Positions 1 through 10,779 of a stretch of DNA of 64,000 nt are shown piece by piece. The stretch comes from Acheta domesticus. Lineage: Eukaryota > Arthropoda > Insecta > Orthoptera > Gryllidae. The translations under genes were made by a program, and so were the position numbers. Positions within the stretch are counted from its first letter, which is position 1, and each line of letters starts with the position of its first letter. The notes under the pieces were generated by a model. It saw only the letters and a program-made list of their open reading frames with translations. It made no database searches and had not been told where the DNA came from. The stretch spans positions 144,033,216 through 144,097,215 of the forward strand of contig JAHLJT010009436.1 in NCBI GenBank assembly GCA_031308135.1, given 5' to 3'.

Positions 1-1190
1 GCTAGCGCCTAAACCATATGTACAATTTCTTCCAAAAGGGATATTCCCCGGTCGATCTGATTCTAGTCAAAGCTTTGAGATTTTGAAAAAGATTCTTCAA
101 AATTTAGGGGTACTTTATATGAAGCCCCCTGGGGATTTTCAAAATTTTCTCAAAAACGGCTCCAAATTTTTTCTTTAAATTTATTGTATGAATAGAGTAA
201 AATACAATTATTAACATGGCATTAGTCCTATTTTCACAGATAACTTTGAATTTTCGAAAATTTTGAAAGTTTGAATTTTTTCGGCGTCTTTCTCCAACTA
301 TAAAATTGAAGATAGAGATTTTTTCTTCAAATAAAATTTGTTCTGCATATTGAGTTCTTTCATAATGGTCATGTAAATGGTTTTCAAAATTTTAGTAGTT
401 TCCGTGTAATATTGAGTGCTCTATGTGCAATTTAAAAAAAAATACAAAAACCAGATTTTCTCAAAAACGGCTCCAAATTTTTTCTTTAAACTTTTGGTAG
501 GGATAGTGGTGAATGTACTCTATCAATGACATAAAAGCCATATTTTTCTATCGGTTGGTTTTTTCAAAAAGTACAAAAATGTAAATGTTTTTACTTGTCT
601 CTCACGTCGTTAATATTTACATTATCGGCGATTTTTTCACATTATTATATTTACGAGTATATATTCTTTAAATAATGTCAAGTAAAGTTTCTCGAAAACA
701 CAACCGTTTTCTGTGAAAAGTAGCTCAAATTTTGGCATTTTCAGAAATGCTCAAATGCCATTTTCTCGTATATGGCTGCAAATGTTTTCTTCAAACTTTT
801 GTAACGGATAGTGATAATTACTCTCTTTAGTATAGCGTAAAGTTTATTTTGAGTTATTTTTTAGTTTTTTCAAAAATTACATAATGGCAATTTTTTTGAA
901 AGATCTCTCACATCTTTAATATGCACATTACCAGCAATTTGTAAACATTATTATATTTGTGAGTGTAAGTGCTTGAAATAACTTCAAATAAAGTATTTTG
1001 AAAACTCAATCATGTTCTGTGAAAATGAGCTTCAAATTTCGCATTTTTAGTACCGCTAGAACGCCATTTTCTCTTGAACAGTACATCTTTTTTAAAAGAA
1101 AATTGCCATTTATGACTAGGTTTTTATGTTCTTTAATAGTCCAAAATTAATATTGCGTTCTACCAATAGGAAACCGAAATATCAAGAAAA
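1..1190 (+). repeat. Foldback-like repeat family, copy 1
   Basis: Non-coding AT-rich repeat made of diverged monomers of about 310 bp. The recurring core (an AACGGCTCCAAATTTT-like string followed by TTTCTTTAAA) lies near 150, 461, 772 and 1070, so spacing is 311, 311 and about 300. Between cores is a second anchor, a TCTCTCACxTCxTTAATAT-like block near 598 and 905. The same monomers occur near 9410, 14460, 42060 and 63245, in both orientations. The left end starts with GCTAGCGCCTAAA and may continue outside the window. No protein is encoded. Confidence 0.8.
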
Positions 1191-1204
1191 TGACAATAGC
1201 ATAT

Positions 1205-1337
1205 TATGCAATTAGTTTAAAACATTGTCCTTTTTTTACACGAATAAGAAGATATTACCAAACGAACGACATTAGAAGTGAGTTCTGTAATATCTTCTTA
1301 TGAGTGCAAAATATTAACATTATAAACGAATTGCATA
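1205..1337. repeat. Hairpin palindrome upstream of recombinase relic A
   Basis: An inverted repeat with arms of about 55 bp around a short loop. The left arm opens TATGCAATTAGTTT and the right arm closes AAACGAATTGCATA. The inner arm ends pair as AGAAGATATTAC with GTAATATCTTCT. The loop carries AACGAACGAC and GTGAGTT. A second copy lies at 60616-60756, also upstream of a recombinase-like ORF, so this is probably a fixed part of the same element. Confidence 0.85.
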
Positions 1338-1510
1338 CACAATTTTTGTATAACAGTATTATAAGGATTTAAGGAAGCGAAATTAATTGTGTTAAGTTGT
1401 AATTCGTAGTTGTAGTAGATCTCAAATTCATGTTTTGACGTCGTAAGTGATAAGCAACTAAAAAATTGTTTACAAATAGCAATTAATTTGAAAGTCGTGA
1501 TTCAAACGTA

Positions 1511-2040
1511 ATGGATTTGCCAAGATAAATTATGGAAGAAGGTGCAAAAGCAGAGTTAAGGAAATTTATGGATAAAAAATATGCAAATTTATTATGCAAA
1601 TCTGCTTTTCTTTCGTATCTATCGGAATAGTTTGGTTAAGTAGGTGTAATGCACATGCTAGAATGAAGACGTTTGTTAATTTAATACATGCTTCTTTAAA
1701 CATTAAGTCCACAGCATGTAAAGCGTCGACACTATGGTGCACTTATTCCAAATTAAAGGAAACGCTAAAGACCGAAGAGAATATTGATATTGGAACTTTT
1801 CGCAAAGTAAGTTTACTTATGAAACACGTAAATGTGGGATATCAAACTATAAAGGCAAAGGTATTTTCCCAACAAGATGTAAACACACTCCTTACAAAAG
1901 CTGATGATGAAACTTTTCTTTAATGAAGGTATAATAATGACAGTGGCAATAATAGTTAAGTTTTATTGATTAACTGGTGTATTGTATTAATAACTGGTTT
2001 GATTTTCAGGTTGTTGCTATTTTTGGCATATTTGGTGGCA
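1511..2040 (+). pseudogene. Tyrosine-recombinase-like (Crypton-type) gene relic A
   Basis: This is the amino-terminal part of a protein that resembles the helical core-binding domain of eukaryotic tyrosine recombinases of Crypton type. Residues such as KASTLWCTYSKLKETLK, IDIGTFRKVSLLMK and VGYQTIKAKVFS give the pattern, and ADDETFL leads into the next exon. Exon 2 (about 1708-1928) ends AAG|GT. An 81 bp intron follows, and exon 3 starts at 2010 in phase with VVAIFGIFGG, the expected start of the catalytic domain. The gene is dead: exon 1 lacks a block present in copy B and has an early stop, one base is missing near 1921, and exon 3 is cut off after about ten codons by the element at 2093-4010. 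No catalytic Arg-His-Arg-Tyr residues remain. The Crypton name rests on remembered family patterns. Copy B is at 60907-61367. Confidence 0.55.
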
Positions 2041-2092
2041 GGCTTGCCCGGGCAGAGCGCGCGCGGCCGTCACGCCCGAGCAGGCGCGTAAG
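2041..2092. other. GC-rich junction
   Basis: Short GC-rich stretch between the broken recombinase exon and the recognisable inverted arm of the next element. It may be an outer part of that arm, because the mirror side near 4011-4070 is also GC-rich, but the two do not align well by eye. Confidence 0.4.
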
Positions 2093-4010
2093 GACCATAG
2101 AGGAGAGATACACTAGAGTGCGCACCGTGCTGCGCAGAAGGCCCGGCCGGGTATCAGCATCTCTCGCGCCAGTGTCACGTGACTTTGGGGCAGCTAGGTG
2201 GCATCTACAAGGACACCCGTCTCGCATTGAATGATTTATCTTTATACGTACGTAAGATGTTTCATTCCAGCGTCATTTTCTCATTTATTAAACAACCTTA
2301 AAAATTTTGCTTATAGCAGAAAAGTGAATTTAAGTTTTTCTGCTCTATTTGCTCAAGTACATGAAAATTCCGATTTTTGTCCAACTTGTCACTTTCAACA
2401 GCGTACCCCACTAAACCTGATTTACAAGTACAATTACATAGGACTATAAATAAAAAATATTTGTAAAATAAATTAACTCCATGGGATGCATTAATCCAAA
2501 TTTCTCTTTTTACTCACTGTTAGACATTCTACTATTGAAGATCCACATCAGTGGCATTTATAATAGCAAGTCATCAAATTGATATTTCAAGGATTTATAG
2601 AGGGGAAAAAAGGCTTTTATCTTTGATTTATATTTTGATTTATTTAGTCAAAAACAGTAAAAACTGTATATGGGGGAAAAGTACCATCTGCACTCATTTT
2701 CTTCAGCTTCAAAAGCTCTTCCCAATATTTTAACTATAACTTTAGACATTTTCCCTCCCGAGTTATATAAAACCTATTTGCATCGATAAACAAACTGCAT
2801 GTTTTTATTTTTTTCTTTGTATTACTAACAACAGTAACATGCCACTGGATTTACTCTTACCACTACTAGCAAGTAAGCTCAAGGAAACGTGGGCATAGTG
2901 AAGCTACACTTATGTCCAAAATCAAAACAAGGGGACATCTCACCTTTTGCTCAATGGATCAGGCAAACTGGACAAAAACCTGATCGAAATGGAAGTCTTT
3001 GACCTGGAAGCTGGAGTACATATTTTTCAAAGAATTTACTAATAAAAATCAACTACAATCATACAAATTACTAACACTAACATACTATAAACACAATTTA
3101 CACCAGTAAATACACATAGGATTAATGCCTTCTAAATAAAATCATTTTGTTGTTAACTGATCTAATACTATTTTTTTGGTAAATTTAGGTGTGCTCTCTT
3201 CCTACATGTTTTAGTTTTATGTCAATATATTTAAACAATATTGCCTTAATTAAATACATCCTGTAATTCATTATGGCTTGTTGACCAATAATATGATATG
3301 TAAATTACTAAAAACAGAACAATTCATAAATTATCTCAGACATCTATTTACAATTGTACTACATGCTGCCTTTTTAAAAATGTTACCTCTCCCCTGAAGT
3401 ATTCTTATTTCTACCTCTGCTTTTTTGCAGATTTTTATAACATCTACAGAAGGGTATTTCAGTCGATAATCATCCTTCCTCTGAATGAAGGAATATGATC
3501 CTTCATCTCTATCAGTCCGGCAAAGAACTAGCCACACAAGCAAGAGACTTTTGCAACTTTGTAACTAAAAATCCTCCAATATAAGTTATAATGTCCACAA
3601 CATAGGGAGAAAATCTAATTTCAAGATTGTGCACTGATGGCAAGTACATATGGTCAGTTGGTACCTCACTGCCCAGTTCAGGATCATTCACTTGTGGCAC
3701 ACTTGCATACTGGCGTGAACTGACATTTAACACCGTTGTTTCATCCTGTGGAACACAATTTGCAATGTTAAATTGTTATTGCACTTCTTGAAAAGAAAAA
3801 GAATTTTGGATCGTAAGCAGTGAACAAATATCCACAACGTCCCAAAATAATTACGCTGTAGAATCACAAAGAGCAAACAGCATGCAAAGCTACATACAGC
3901 ACCATGCAGCACGAGCTGCGGGTGTCCCAAAGTCACGTGTTCACTACCTCATGTTGAAACCTGCGCAGTAGGCTCACGCACACTCTAGTTGTATCTCTCC
4001 TCTATGGTAA
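2093..4010. mobile_element. 1.9 kb inverted-repeat DNA element, copy A
   Basis: Arms of roughly 85-100 bp lie at about 2093-2191 and 3926-4010 in inverted orientation. They share CATAGAGGAGAGATACA, a CTGCGCAG core and TCACGTGACTTTGGG-type sequence. The interior (2620-3030) is clearly homologous to 13135-13620, inside a second element with the same layout, and partly to 30830-31035. The best-conserved interior block reads like coding sequence (SMDQ-NWTKNLIEM) in all three places but is full of stops here. The transposase family was not recognised. The element interrupts exon 3 of recombinase relic A. Target duplications were not found. Confidence 0.65.
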
Positions 4011-4015
4011 GGACT

Positions 4016-4440
4016 CGCCACCGCCACTACATCACAGCTAGCCGGCGAGCCGCAGGCCCCGGCGGACTATATGAAGGCCCCGGCCCGACACCACGTAGCA
4101 GAAAGCGACGGTGATTGTGACGGTGATCTTGCGTGCGGTGTGTTGCGAGCAGAGTGGTGTTTGGTGATTACGACGACTAGTGCCACAGACTCGGAACTCT
4201 CTTGTGGACATTGTGCGACACGGCTACGCTTGGGACTTCTACTAGACGTTGGTGAACTGGCTTCGTAATCGGCACTCTCTACTGAATATTCGGAACTTAG
4301 GCATTTGTATACTGGTTTCCTGCTCTTGTAACTGGATTGTCAATAAAAACAATTTTATGAAGTTTTGTCTTTGTTGGGATTCATTGTCACACCTGTCCAG
4401 TGCCTGTTACTTAGCCGTACGAGCAACGTAACGTATTTTA
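4016..4440 (+). other. GC-rich segment, possible solo LTR
   Basis: A GC-rich block directly after the inverted-repeat element. It has a TATA-like CTATATGAA near 4065, a long ORF-like but unrecognised GC-rich stretch, and AATAAA near 4343. This promoter-to-polyadenylation order is what a solo LTR would show. No matching second LTR, TG...CA ends or target duplication could be fixed, so the call is tentative. Confidence 0.22.
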
Positions 4441-5199
4441 TATTTGCTGTGGTTCAATAAGAGAAGCCTGCTCTACCCCATTCTCATTCCATCATGACCT
4501 TTGCCCGCAAGATGTTATAGCTAACGCACAGACGTGAAAAAATTACCCATAAACGTAGTAATACTCGTAAGTTATTTTGACCTCTATATTTTTAATATAA
4601 ATAAATTTTCAAAATATTTTTATTTGAACTATGAAATGGTGAATTAGGAAAATGTGTTCCATTATTCGTCAGAGAGAATACTTTGAGATTCGCATCCAAT
4701 TATAATTCGCGATTAGTGGAGTCTCCTCTATCTGATACTAGGCCAAAGTCAACAATGCTAGCAGTTTTCAAAGATCATAAAATTTCTTGGATTTCTGAAG
4801 AAAACCATCCCTGCAATTCCCACTGCCCCAATATTGGGGTGCCTACGACATTTTCGAGTAAAAAATTAAAACAATTTTTTAATGTAAATATTGTTTTCGA
4901 ATCTCCATGAATCAATTTGTGAAAGTACTTAACAATTATTCAGTTTTCAATAATCATTAGAAGAAAAAAATCGTATCTCTTGAGAGACGACATCCAGTTG
5001 CGTCACCACAAGCTTCAAAGAACTCAAACAACGCAACGAAAGCAAATGAGAGATAATATCGAACAGTGCAGAATTGCCAGATCCTCTAACTAACTAGATT
5101 TAAAATCTTTACATTTATGTAATATCTTTGAACTCATAAATAAAAATTAAAAGTAGCTGCCCCATTTTGGGTTAATATATGGGTTAACATGTGTTCCAT
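4441..5199. other. No gene seen
   Basis: AT-rich sequence. A 75-codon ORF at 4683-4910 has no recognised motif and no related copy in the window. Nothing else was supported. Confidence 0.5.
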
Positions 5200-5830
5200 C
5201 TCTTGATTTAAACTCATCCGACTTGATTATATTATTTTTCTTTTCCTTTCTAGGTATTCTTTCTTCGTTTTCTTCAATTAATTGTAACCGGTGTTCGATA
5301 TAACGACTTAATCCTTTGTTCTTTATTTCTAAATTTTCTAAGATTTTCTTGTATTCTTTGTTTCATTTTGTTCTTGGCGCCGGGTCAAGATTTCCATTTT
5401 CAGATCTGCGATTTCTTTTTTGTTTCTCTCCTTAGTTCTTCATTCTCTTTTCTCAACATTTTTATTTCCTGTAGTATATTTTCTTGGGATTCTGTCATTT
5501 CTTTGGAGCTACTCTCAGTTCATTGTTTATTTTCTTTAATTCTTTTAGTTCATTCATGATTTCTTGTAGCTATGGTTCAGTGCCTTCTCCCGAATTTTGA
5601 GTCTGTAATTTTTTTACTTGGCATGTTTATATCGCTACTCCTCCCTAAAACCCATTTAATTTTTCCTTCTTTTAGTTTACTCACGAGCCGCTAGATAGCG
5701 TAGTTATGAATTTCTTTTAAGTAGTATAGGGCATTAATACGTCCTAGTAGTTTATTACAAAGGCGATAGATAGTACTATTGTGGAACAATGTAATACTTT
5801 TTAACTAATAGAGGGCACGAGTGAGTGCAC
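5200..5830 (-). pseudogene. LINE ORF1-like coiled-coil relic
   Basis: Read on the minus strand this gives broken but consecutive Lys/Glu-rich coiled-coil sequence, for example NILQEIKMLRKENEEL and related pieces in neighbouring frames, starting after MPSKKITDSKF near 5620. Acidic/basic heptad-rich ORF1 proteins are usual in several LINE clades. It lies beyond the reverse transcriptase fragment at 5930-7660 in reading direction, so it must come from a second LINE copy. A likely 5' UTR starts near 5830. Several frameshifts and stops make it inactive. Confidence 0.45.
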
Positions 5831-5929
5831 TTTTTATTCTTGCCGTTTAATGGATGCTTATTCCTAACCTCACTATGTATTCTATTTTCCTTTAAATGAT
5901 ATCTTGCCAGATCCCTCTTCCCTGAAGTT

Positions 5930-7660
5930 ACCTTCATTTACTCGAATGCCGCTTATCCTCCTTCTTGAGTTTTACTACTTACTGGGCTTCTCCGATTTTT
6001 GCAACAGCTACCACCGTATTTTGAATAAACCAGATCTCACCACACTGCAACCTGGAACATTCGTGTTGCCAACCTCCCTATATTTTTTAGGCGAGTGTTA
6101 ATTATTTTTGCATACACTTTGTAAGCAGCATTCATAAGGCTAATGCCCCTGTAGTTCTCGCATTAGTTTCTGTGGCCCCTGACTTCTGATGTTTTCCAGG
6201 TGTTCGGTATTTTGCAGCTTCGCCAGCATTCATTGTGCAGATGCAATAGTCTGAATTCACATAGAGTACCTGCATACTTAAGAAGTTTCGCATTAATACT
6301 ATCTAGGCCACATGCTTTTCTGTTTTTCATACTTTTTAATGCTGTGTGTAGTTCATCTAAAGTTATAGAATCAACAGTTGTATTATAGTCAGGTTCATCC
6401 TTTCTAATATTAGGTGTTTCTGTGTACCAGAGTTTCTTATAATGTTCTTTCCATTGCTCTTTGTCATTTATATTTAAATCTGCTACATCTTTTTCTGTTT
6501 GATTCAGATGTCTCATCAATTTGAAAGCAAACATTTGCTTCACATGTACATCGTCTTCTAGGTTTGTTTTAATATTGTCTCGCGATGTTTGATGTGCAGT
6601 TTTGATTATTTGTTTGGCATGATTTCGTTTTTGTTTGTATTCTTTTTCAGCTTCCTGTGATTGTTTACAAAGAATTTTTTGTAAGCTGTTTCTTTATCTT
6701 TCACTGCCATGGCTATCTGTTCATTCCATATGCTTCATCCTTTTCTTATTCTGAACTTCTTTTTCTTCCCTATTGCTTCATTGGCTGCCATCTCTATGCA
6801 TTGTTTTATATTTTGCAATTCTATATCCACATCGTCAGCAGTTGCAAAATTTAAAAAGGGTTCTTGTAGCCTAATTAGACACAATCTTCTAATGTTTTGT
6901 TGTTCGAGAAGATATACTGTAAAGACTTCACGATGTGCTTGTTTCTTAGCTCTAAATTCTTTCCATTTGACAAACATTGTAGTAATTGTGTTGACTAAAT
7001 AGTGGTCAGAGTAAATATCACTTCCTCGATACACTTGAACAATTTGTATTTGCTTTCAGATTTTTTATTTGCTATTATGTAATCTATTATTGATCTATGG
7101 GTTCTGGCACTCCATGTAAATGTATGAATGTCCTTTTCCCTGAAGAAAGTGTTGGTTATTTTCAGTTGGTCAACTGGTTATCTTCAGGTCGCAAACTGTC
7201 TAAGCTCTTCACCATTTCTGTTGATATGGTGTTCTCCAAAGGTGTTTTGATTCCTGGAATTAGGATATTGCCCACCCTTGCATTTAAATCACCACAAATG
7301 AGAACATGATAACTTTTATTTACTTAATTTAATTCTCTTTGCAGATCGTCAAAGACGTCTTTGGTGTTCTCTTTCCTCCCCTCTTCAGGAACGTAAACAC
7401 CAATTATTACTAACTGTCCCCTATCTATTTAAAATTTACAAGTGACAATTCTTTCATTTACAAAGGAGTATTCAGTTATTTTATTTTTCCATTTTTTACT
7501 GACAAATGTAGCAACCCCACCGCTTGCAAATGTCTTTTGAGACACTCTGCTGTATATCATTGTATGATGATTCAGATCTTTTGTACCTTTTGTTTTCTTG
7601 GTTTCTGTTACGACGGCAAGGTCAATTTCTTTCTCGTTTGATTTAAAATCTAGCACATCT
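5930..7660 (-). pseudogene. LINE ORF2 relic: endonuclease and reverse transcriptase
   Basis: Minus-strand non-LTR retrotransposon ORF2, truncated at its 5' end. From 7656 downward there is an APE-type endonuclease: residues LAVVTETKKTKGTKDL, then FASGGVATFVSKKWKN, VIIGVYVPEEGRKEN, and the diagnostic GDLNARVGN. After a spacer, 6543-6163 carries the start of the reverse transcriptase: MKNRKACGLDSINAKLLKYAG and IPNTWKTSEV, continuing in another frame with ENYRGISLMNAAYKVYAKII near 6150-6090. The pattern is closest to RTE-like LINEs. Stops and frameshifts are frequent and the catalytic YADD block was not found. The 5' end lies in the intron after the THAP exon, so this LINE inserted into an older element. 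Confidence 0.8.
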
Positions 7661-7722
7661 TAAGAATAAGAACAACAATAAATGAATATGAAATTTTGGG
7701 ATGTTACGCCAGTTGTACTTAC

Positions 7723-7890
7723 CACAAAATGTTTAGAAGATATAAAATCTTCTATTCGAATCGCTGAAATCCATTTTGTTTTGTATTTCGAGTGATTCTT
7801 GTCTCTACTAGCAGAAAACGAAATCACGTAGGCCTGATTTTCGGCGCTGTAGTTTCCCAAACTACCCGGAATACAGCATTTGTTCACCAT
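7723..7890 (-). pseudogene. THAP zinc-finger exon (P/THAP-type transposon remnant)
   Basis: Minus-strand exon starting MVNKCCIPG and continuing with NYSAENQAYVISFSASRD, KTKWISAI and FISSKHF. This matches the amino-terminal THAP DNA-binding domain of P-element-type transposases and THAP9-like proteins, which begins with a C2CH zinc site. The second zinc cysteine expected after PG is replaced (PGSLGNY). The exon ends directly at a GTAAGT donor (plus-strand 7717-7722). An in-frame Met six codons upstream (7908) is an alternative start. The intron holds a LINE from 7660 down, and the upstream region is split by the P-like element at 8031-9217. No continuing exon was recognised beyond the LINE. 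Confidence 0.65.
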
Positions 7891-8030
7891 AACGCAGAAA
7901 ACAAACACACACAGAAGAGTTTACGAATAAATATAAACAAATCACGCGACTTGTGCAACTACAAATACAAGACAACTCGCGTGGTTCCACATTCACAAAT
8001 CACAATGGAGACTGCAGAATGTAAGGAGCC

Positions 8031-9217
8031 AATGCCACCTAGACACTATTGACTGACTATTGACTGACCTAAGGCCTATTGACTGACGCAGTGACGTCAC
8101 ATGGGTAGTCATCGCGGCAAATGAATCTTTCGCTGACTCCTCACAGTCAGTCAACGTTTACTCCCCTTCATCGCCGCCGAATCAATGATATTTTACAGAA
8201 ATGGATTTTCACCTCATTTCATTGCATTTCATTCAATTAACTGTCAATTTTAACTAAAAAGAGATGAACGATTTAGAGTATTGTCATATTAGAACTATTG
8301 TGCTTCTCAGAGTGGCACATATTATTGAGGCAACTAAATGATCCTGCAAATATAACACCATTTTCCATATTAGAAAAATTAATTTTCTGGTTATCTTGAT
8401 TTAACAAGTTCTTTTTTAAGCACTTCAAGAGGCACACAATATCAAAAGGAAAAAGTTTCTGTGGAATCCGCATAGGGATTCATAAGCTATTTCTAGTTTT
8501 GGAGGATCGGAAAACAATGACACGGCTTTTCGGTTCACAGGATTGTTGTCGGTAATCATTGCAATCACTTCAAAACCAATCTTTTCAATTCTTACAATTA
8601 TGGGGTGGTTTTGATATAATGGTTTAGCAACTCACCTGCCAATTTTCTGACCGGAACTGCATGAATTACATCATTATATAATGAAATCATATTAGTTACC
8701 ATGAACACACAAGCTGTTGATGAATTTTCTTCATTAATGTCAGGTCTGATTATTCTTCCTCCTTTATGTCAACATTTGACTTCAAGAATACTTCATCCAT
8801 TAATAGTACCACAATCTTGTCCTTTTCATTCAACAAACTAAATTTCTTTCCTTTGTACTCACATATCTCATACTCTGGATGTTTCTCCATTTTTGATCTG
8901 TTGAGTTTTGTCGAAAGCAATTTCAGTGTAAGAGTGCACGGCAACTTCACGTAACTCGAACTTTGTAAACGTTTTTACAATTTGTTACAAGTACTTTGTA
9001 TCAAAGTTGCTCTGCTGCAAATGTTTTCTGTTCGCACTAATTTAAAGCATAGATATTATTACACCATAAAATGGATTAAAAACATTGTTCTCTTGTAATT
9101 CTTTACAAGATATTCACAGTTCACACTTTTGCCACGATGTAATGTTATGGCTACACGTAGTGACGTCAGAAGCAAGATGGCCGCCTGTCAATAGGCCTGA
9201 TGTTTTAGGTGGCATTG
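8031..9217 (-). mobile_element. P-superfamily DNA transposon, internally deleted
   Basis: A 1.19 kb element with inverted ends that open (C)AATGCCACCTA, followed on both sides by related GTCAATAGGCCT and GACGTCA blocks. It is flanked by exact 8 bp direct repeats AAGGAGCC at 8023-8030 and 9218-9225; 8 bp duplications are the rule for P elements. The interior carries P-type transposase sequence on the minus strand. The left end lacks the outer C or shares it with the duplication. It sits about 130 bp upstream of the THAP exon, so it is younger than that gene. Confidence 0.75.
8270..8950 (-). pseudogene. P-element-type transposase fragment
   Basis: Minus-strand coding sequence with frameshifts. 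At 8950-8750 it reads HPEYEICEYKGKKFS and then KIVVLLMDEVFLKSN, matching the block around the first catalytic Asp of the RNase H-like core. Around 8620-8480 another frame gives IEKIGFEVIAMITDNNPVNRK, the GTP-binding/second Asp region. At 8473-8273 follows KLFPFDIVCLLKCLKKNLLNQ, like the FD-x-VH-x-xK-x-xRNN block of P and THAP9 transposases. The amino-terminal THAP finger and the carboxy end are absent, consistent with an internally deleted copy. Confidence 0.7.
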
Positions 9218-9225
9218 AAGGAGCC

Positions 9226-9409
9226 TTTGGTCTGAACAAGGCCTGCTTCGTGGTCTGAACAAGTGACGTCACAGGCAGAAAATATCTCTGCTTCGTAATT
9301 TCGTGGGCGTTGCCTTATGCCACTTTTATGTGTATTTTACTCTATTCTTACTATAAATTTAAACAATTTTATTTCATTTGGTCTCGGATAGCTAATCGTA
9401 CTTGACACA
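9226..9409. other. Flank of P-like insertion
   Basis: Before the P-like insertion this continued the upstream region of the THAP exon. It holds a repeated GGTCTGAACAAG (two copies near 9229 and 9252) and a GTGACGTCAC palindrome near 9265, a cAMP-response-like site. Confidence 0.35.
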
Positions 9410-10640
9410 TACTCTTGCCAGCTGCATTCTATCGCCACCCAAAGTCCTTTTTTTCGACATTTTCTTAATTTTTCGTTTTCTTAATGGTAGAACGGAAATA
9501 TTAATTTTAGAATATTAAAGAACAGTGAAATCTCGCCCTAAATGGCTATTTTTATTGAAACGTTTAGAGCCGGTTTTTAAAAAACTGGCGTTTAAGCGTT
9601 AATAAAATGCGAAATTTGAAGTTCTTTTTCAGAAACTTTTTGAGTTTTCAAAAAACTTAATTTGAAGTTATTTTTTAGCACATACACTTACAAATGTAAT
9701 AGTGTTTACCAATTGCTGGAAATGTGCATATTAACGGCGTGAGAGGTCTTTAAAATAAAAATTACAATTGTGTAATTTTTGCAAAAACAAAAAAATAACC
9801 CAAAATAAATTTACGGCATATTAAGAGTGCAATTTGAACTATACGTTCGAAAAGGTGGAAGAAAAAATTAAGAGCCATTTTTGAGAAAATGGCTTTTGAG
9901 CGTTTCTGAAAATGCGGCATTTTGAGCTAGTTTTCACAGAAAACGGTTGAGTTCTCCAAAAACTTTATGTGACATTATTTAAAGCACACGTACTCATTAA
10001 TTTAATACTGTGAACAAATTGCCACTAATGTAAATATTAACGACGTGAGAGACTAGTCAAAAATATTACATTGTTGAAATTTTTGAAAAAACAAAAGAAT
10101 AAAGCAATATGACTTTTATGTCATCTCGTAGAGAACATTTACCACTATCCCTGCCAAAAGTTTAAAGAAACAATTTGGATCCGTTTTTGAGAAAATCTTG
10201 TTTTTGTATTTTTTAAATTGCACATATTGCACGCAACATTTCGCGAACATAGCTATAATTTTCAAAAAGATGTACTTAACCTTAAAGAAAGAACTCATTA
10301 TCAAGAACAAATTTTATTTCAAATAAAAATCTCTATTTGCAATTTTTTGTTGGAGGAAGATGCCGAATAAAATTCAAACTTTTTCAATTTTCGAAAATTC
10401 AAAGTTAACGATGAAAATAGGACATATGTCACCTTAATATGTTTATTTTACAGTATTCTTACAGGAAACTTAAAAAAAAATTGGAGCCGTTTTTGAGAAA
10501 ATTTTAAAAATGTCCAGTGGGCTTCCTGTAAAGTATCCCCAAATTTAGAAGAAAGTTTTTAAAAATCTCAAAGTTTCGACTAAAGCCATATCAACAACGG
10601 TTTCTTCAATTTGGGAAAATTCCTACGAGTAGTTTAGGCG
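9410..10640 (-). repeat. Foldback-like repeat family, copy 2
   Basis: Inverted relative to copy 1. The core now reads GGAGCCGTTTTTGAGAAAAT and lies near 9568, 9872, 10178 and 10484, a spacing of about 305 bp. The second anchor (ATGTGCATATTAACG..GTGAGAG) recurs near 9720 and 10028. Four complete monomers are present. The copy ends in the reverse complement of the left end of copy 1 (TAGGCGCTA near 10630). Confidence 0.85.
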
Positions 10641-10660
10641 CTATAGTATTCTCAAGCGAA

Positions 10661-10694
10661 CCGACGGACAGACGGACGGACGAACGGACGGACG
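10661..10694. repeat. GACGGAC short tandem repeat
   Basis: Imperfect tandem GACGGAC/GACGGACA units directly outside the end of foldback copy 2. A degenerate version (ACGGACAGATGGAGAGACAGA) lies in the same place outside copy 3 near 15710, so it is part of the repeat family terminus. Confidence 0.7.
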
Positions 10695-10779
10695 TTTTGC
10701 TTTCAATTGGTTATTCGGCATCAAGGAGCTACAAAACAGCTATGCTTGCTACACTACTGCTAGGGGATTGTTTTCTTAA

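Noticed and set aside
1..1190. Regularly spaced repeats resembling an array such as CRISPR
   Set aside because: The unit is about 310 bp and diverged throughout, in a eukaryotic, transposon-rich setting; it is a tandem-monomer repeat.
10661..10694. GACGGAC run as a telomere-like or independent satellite
   Set aside because: Too short and found only at termini of the foldback family; insect telomeres usually have TTAGG.
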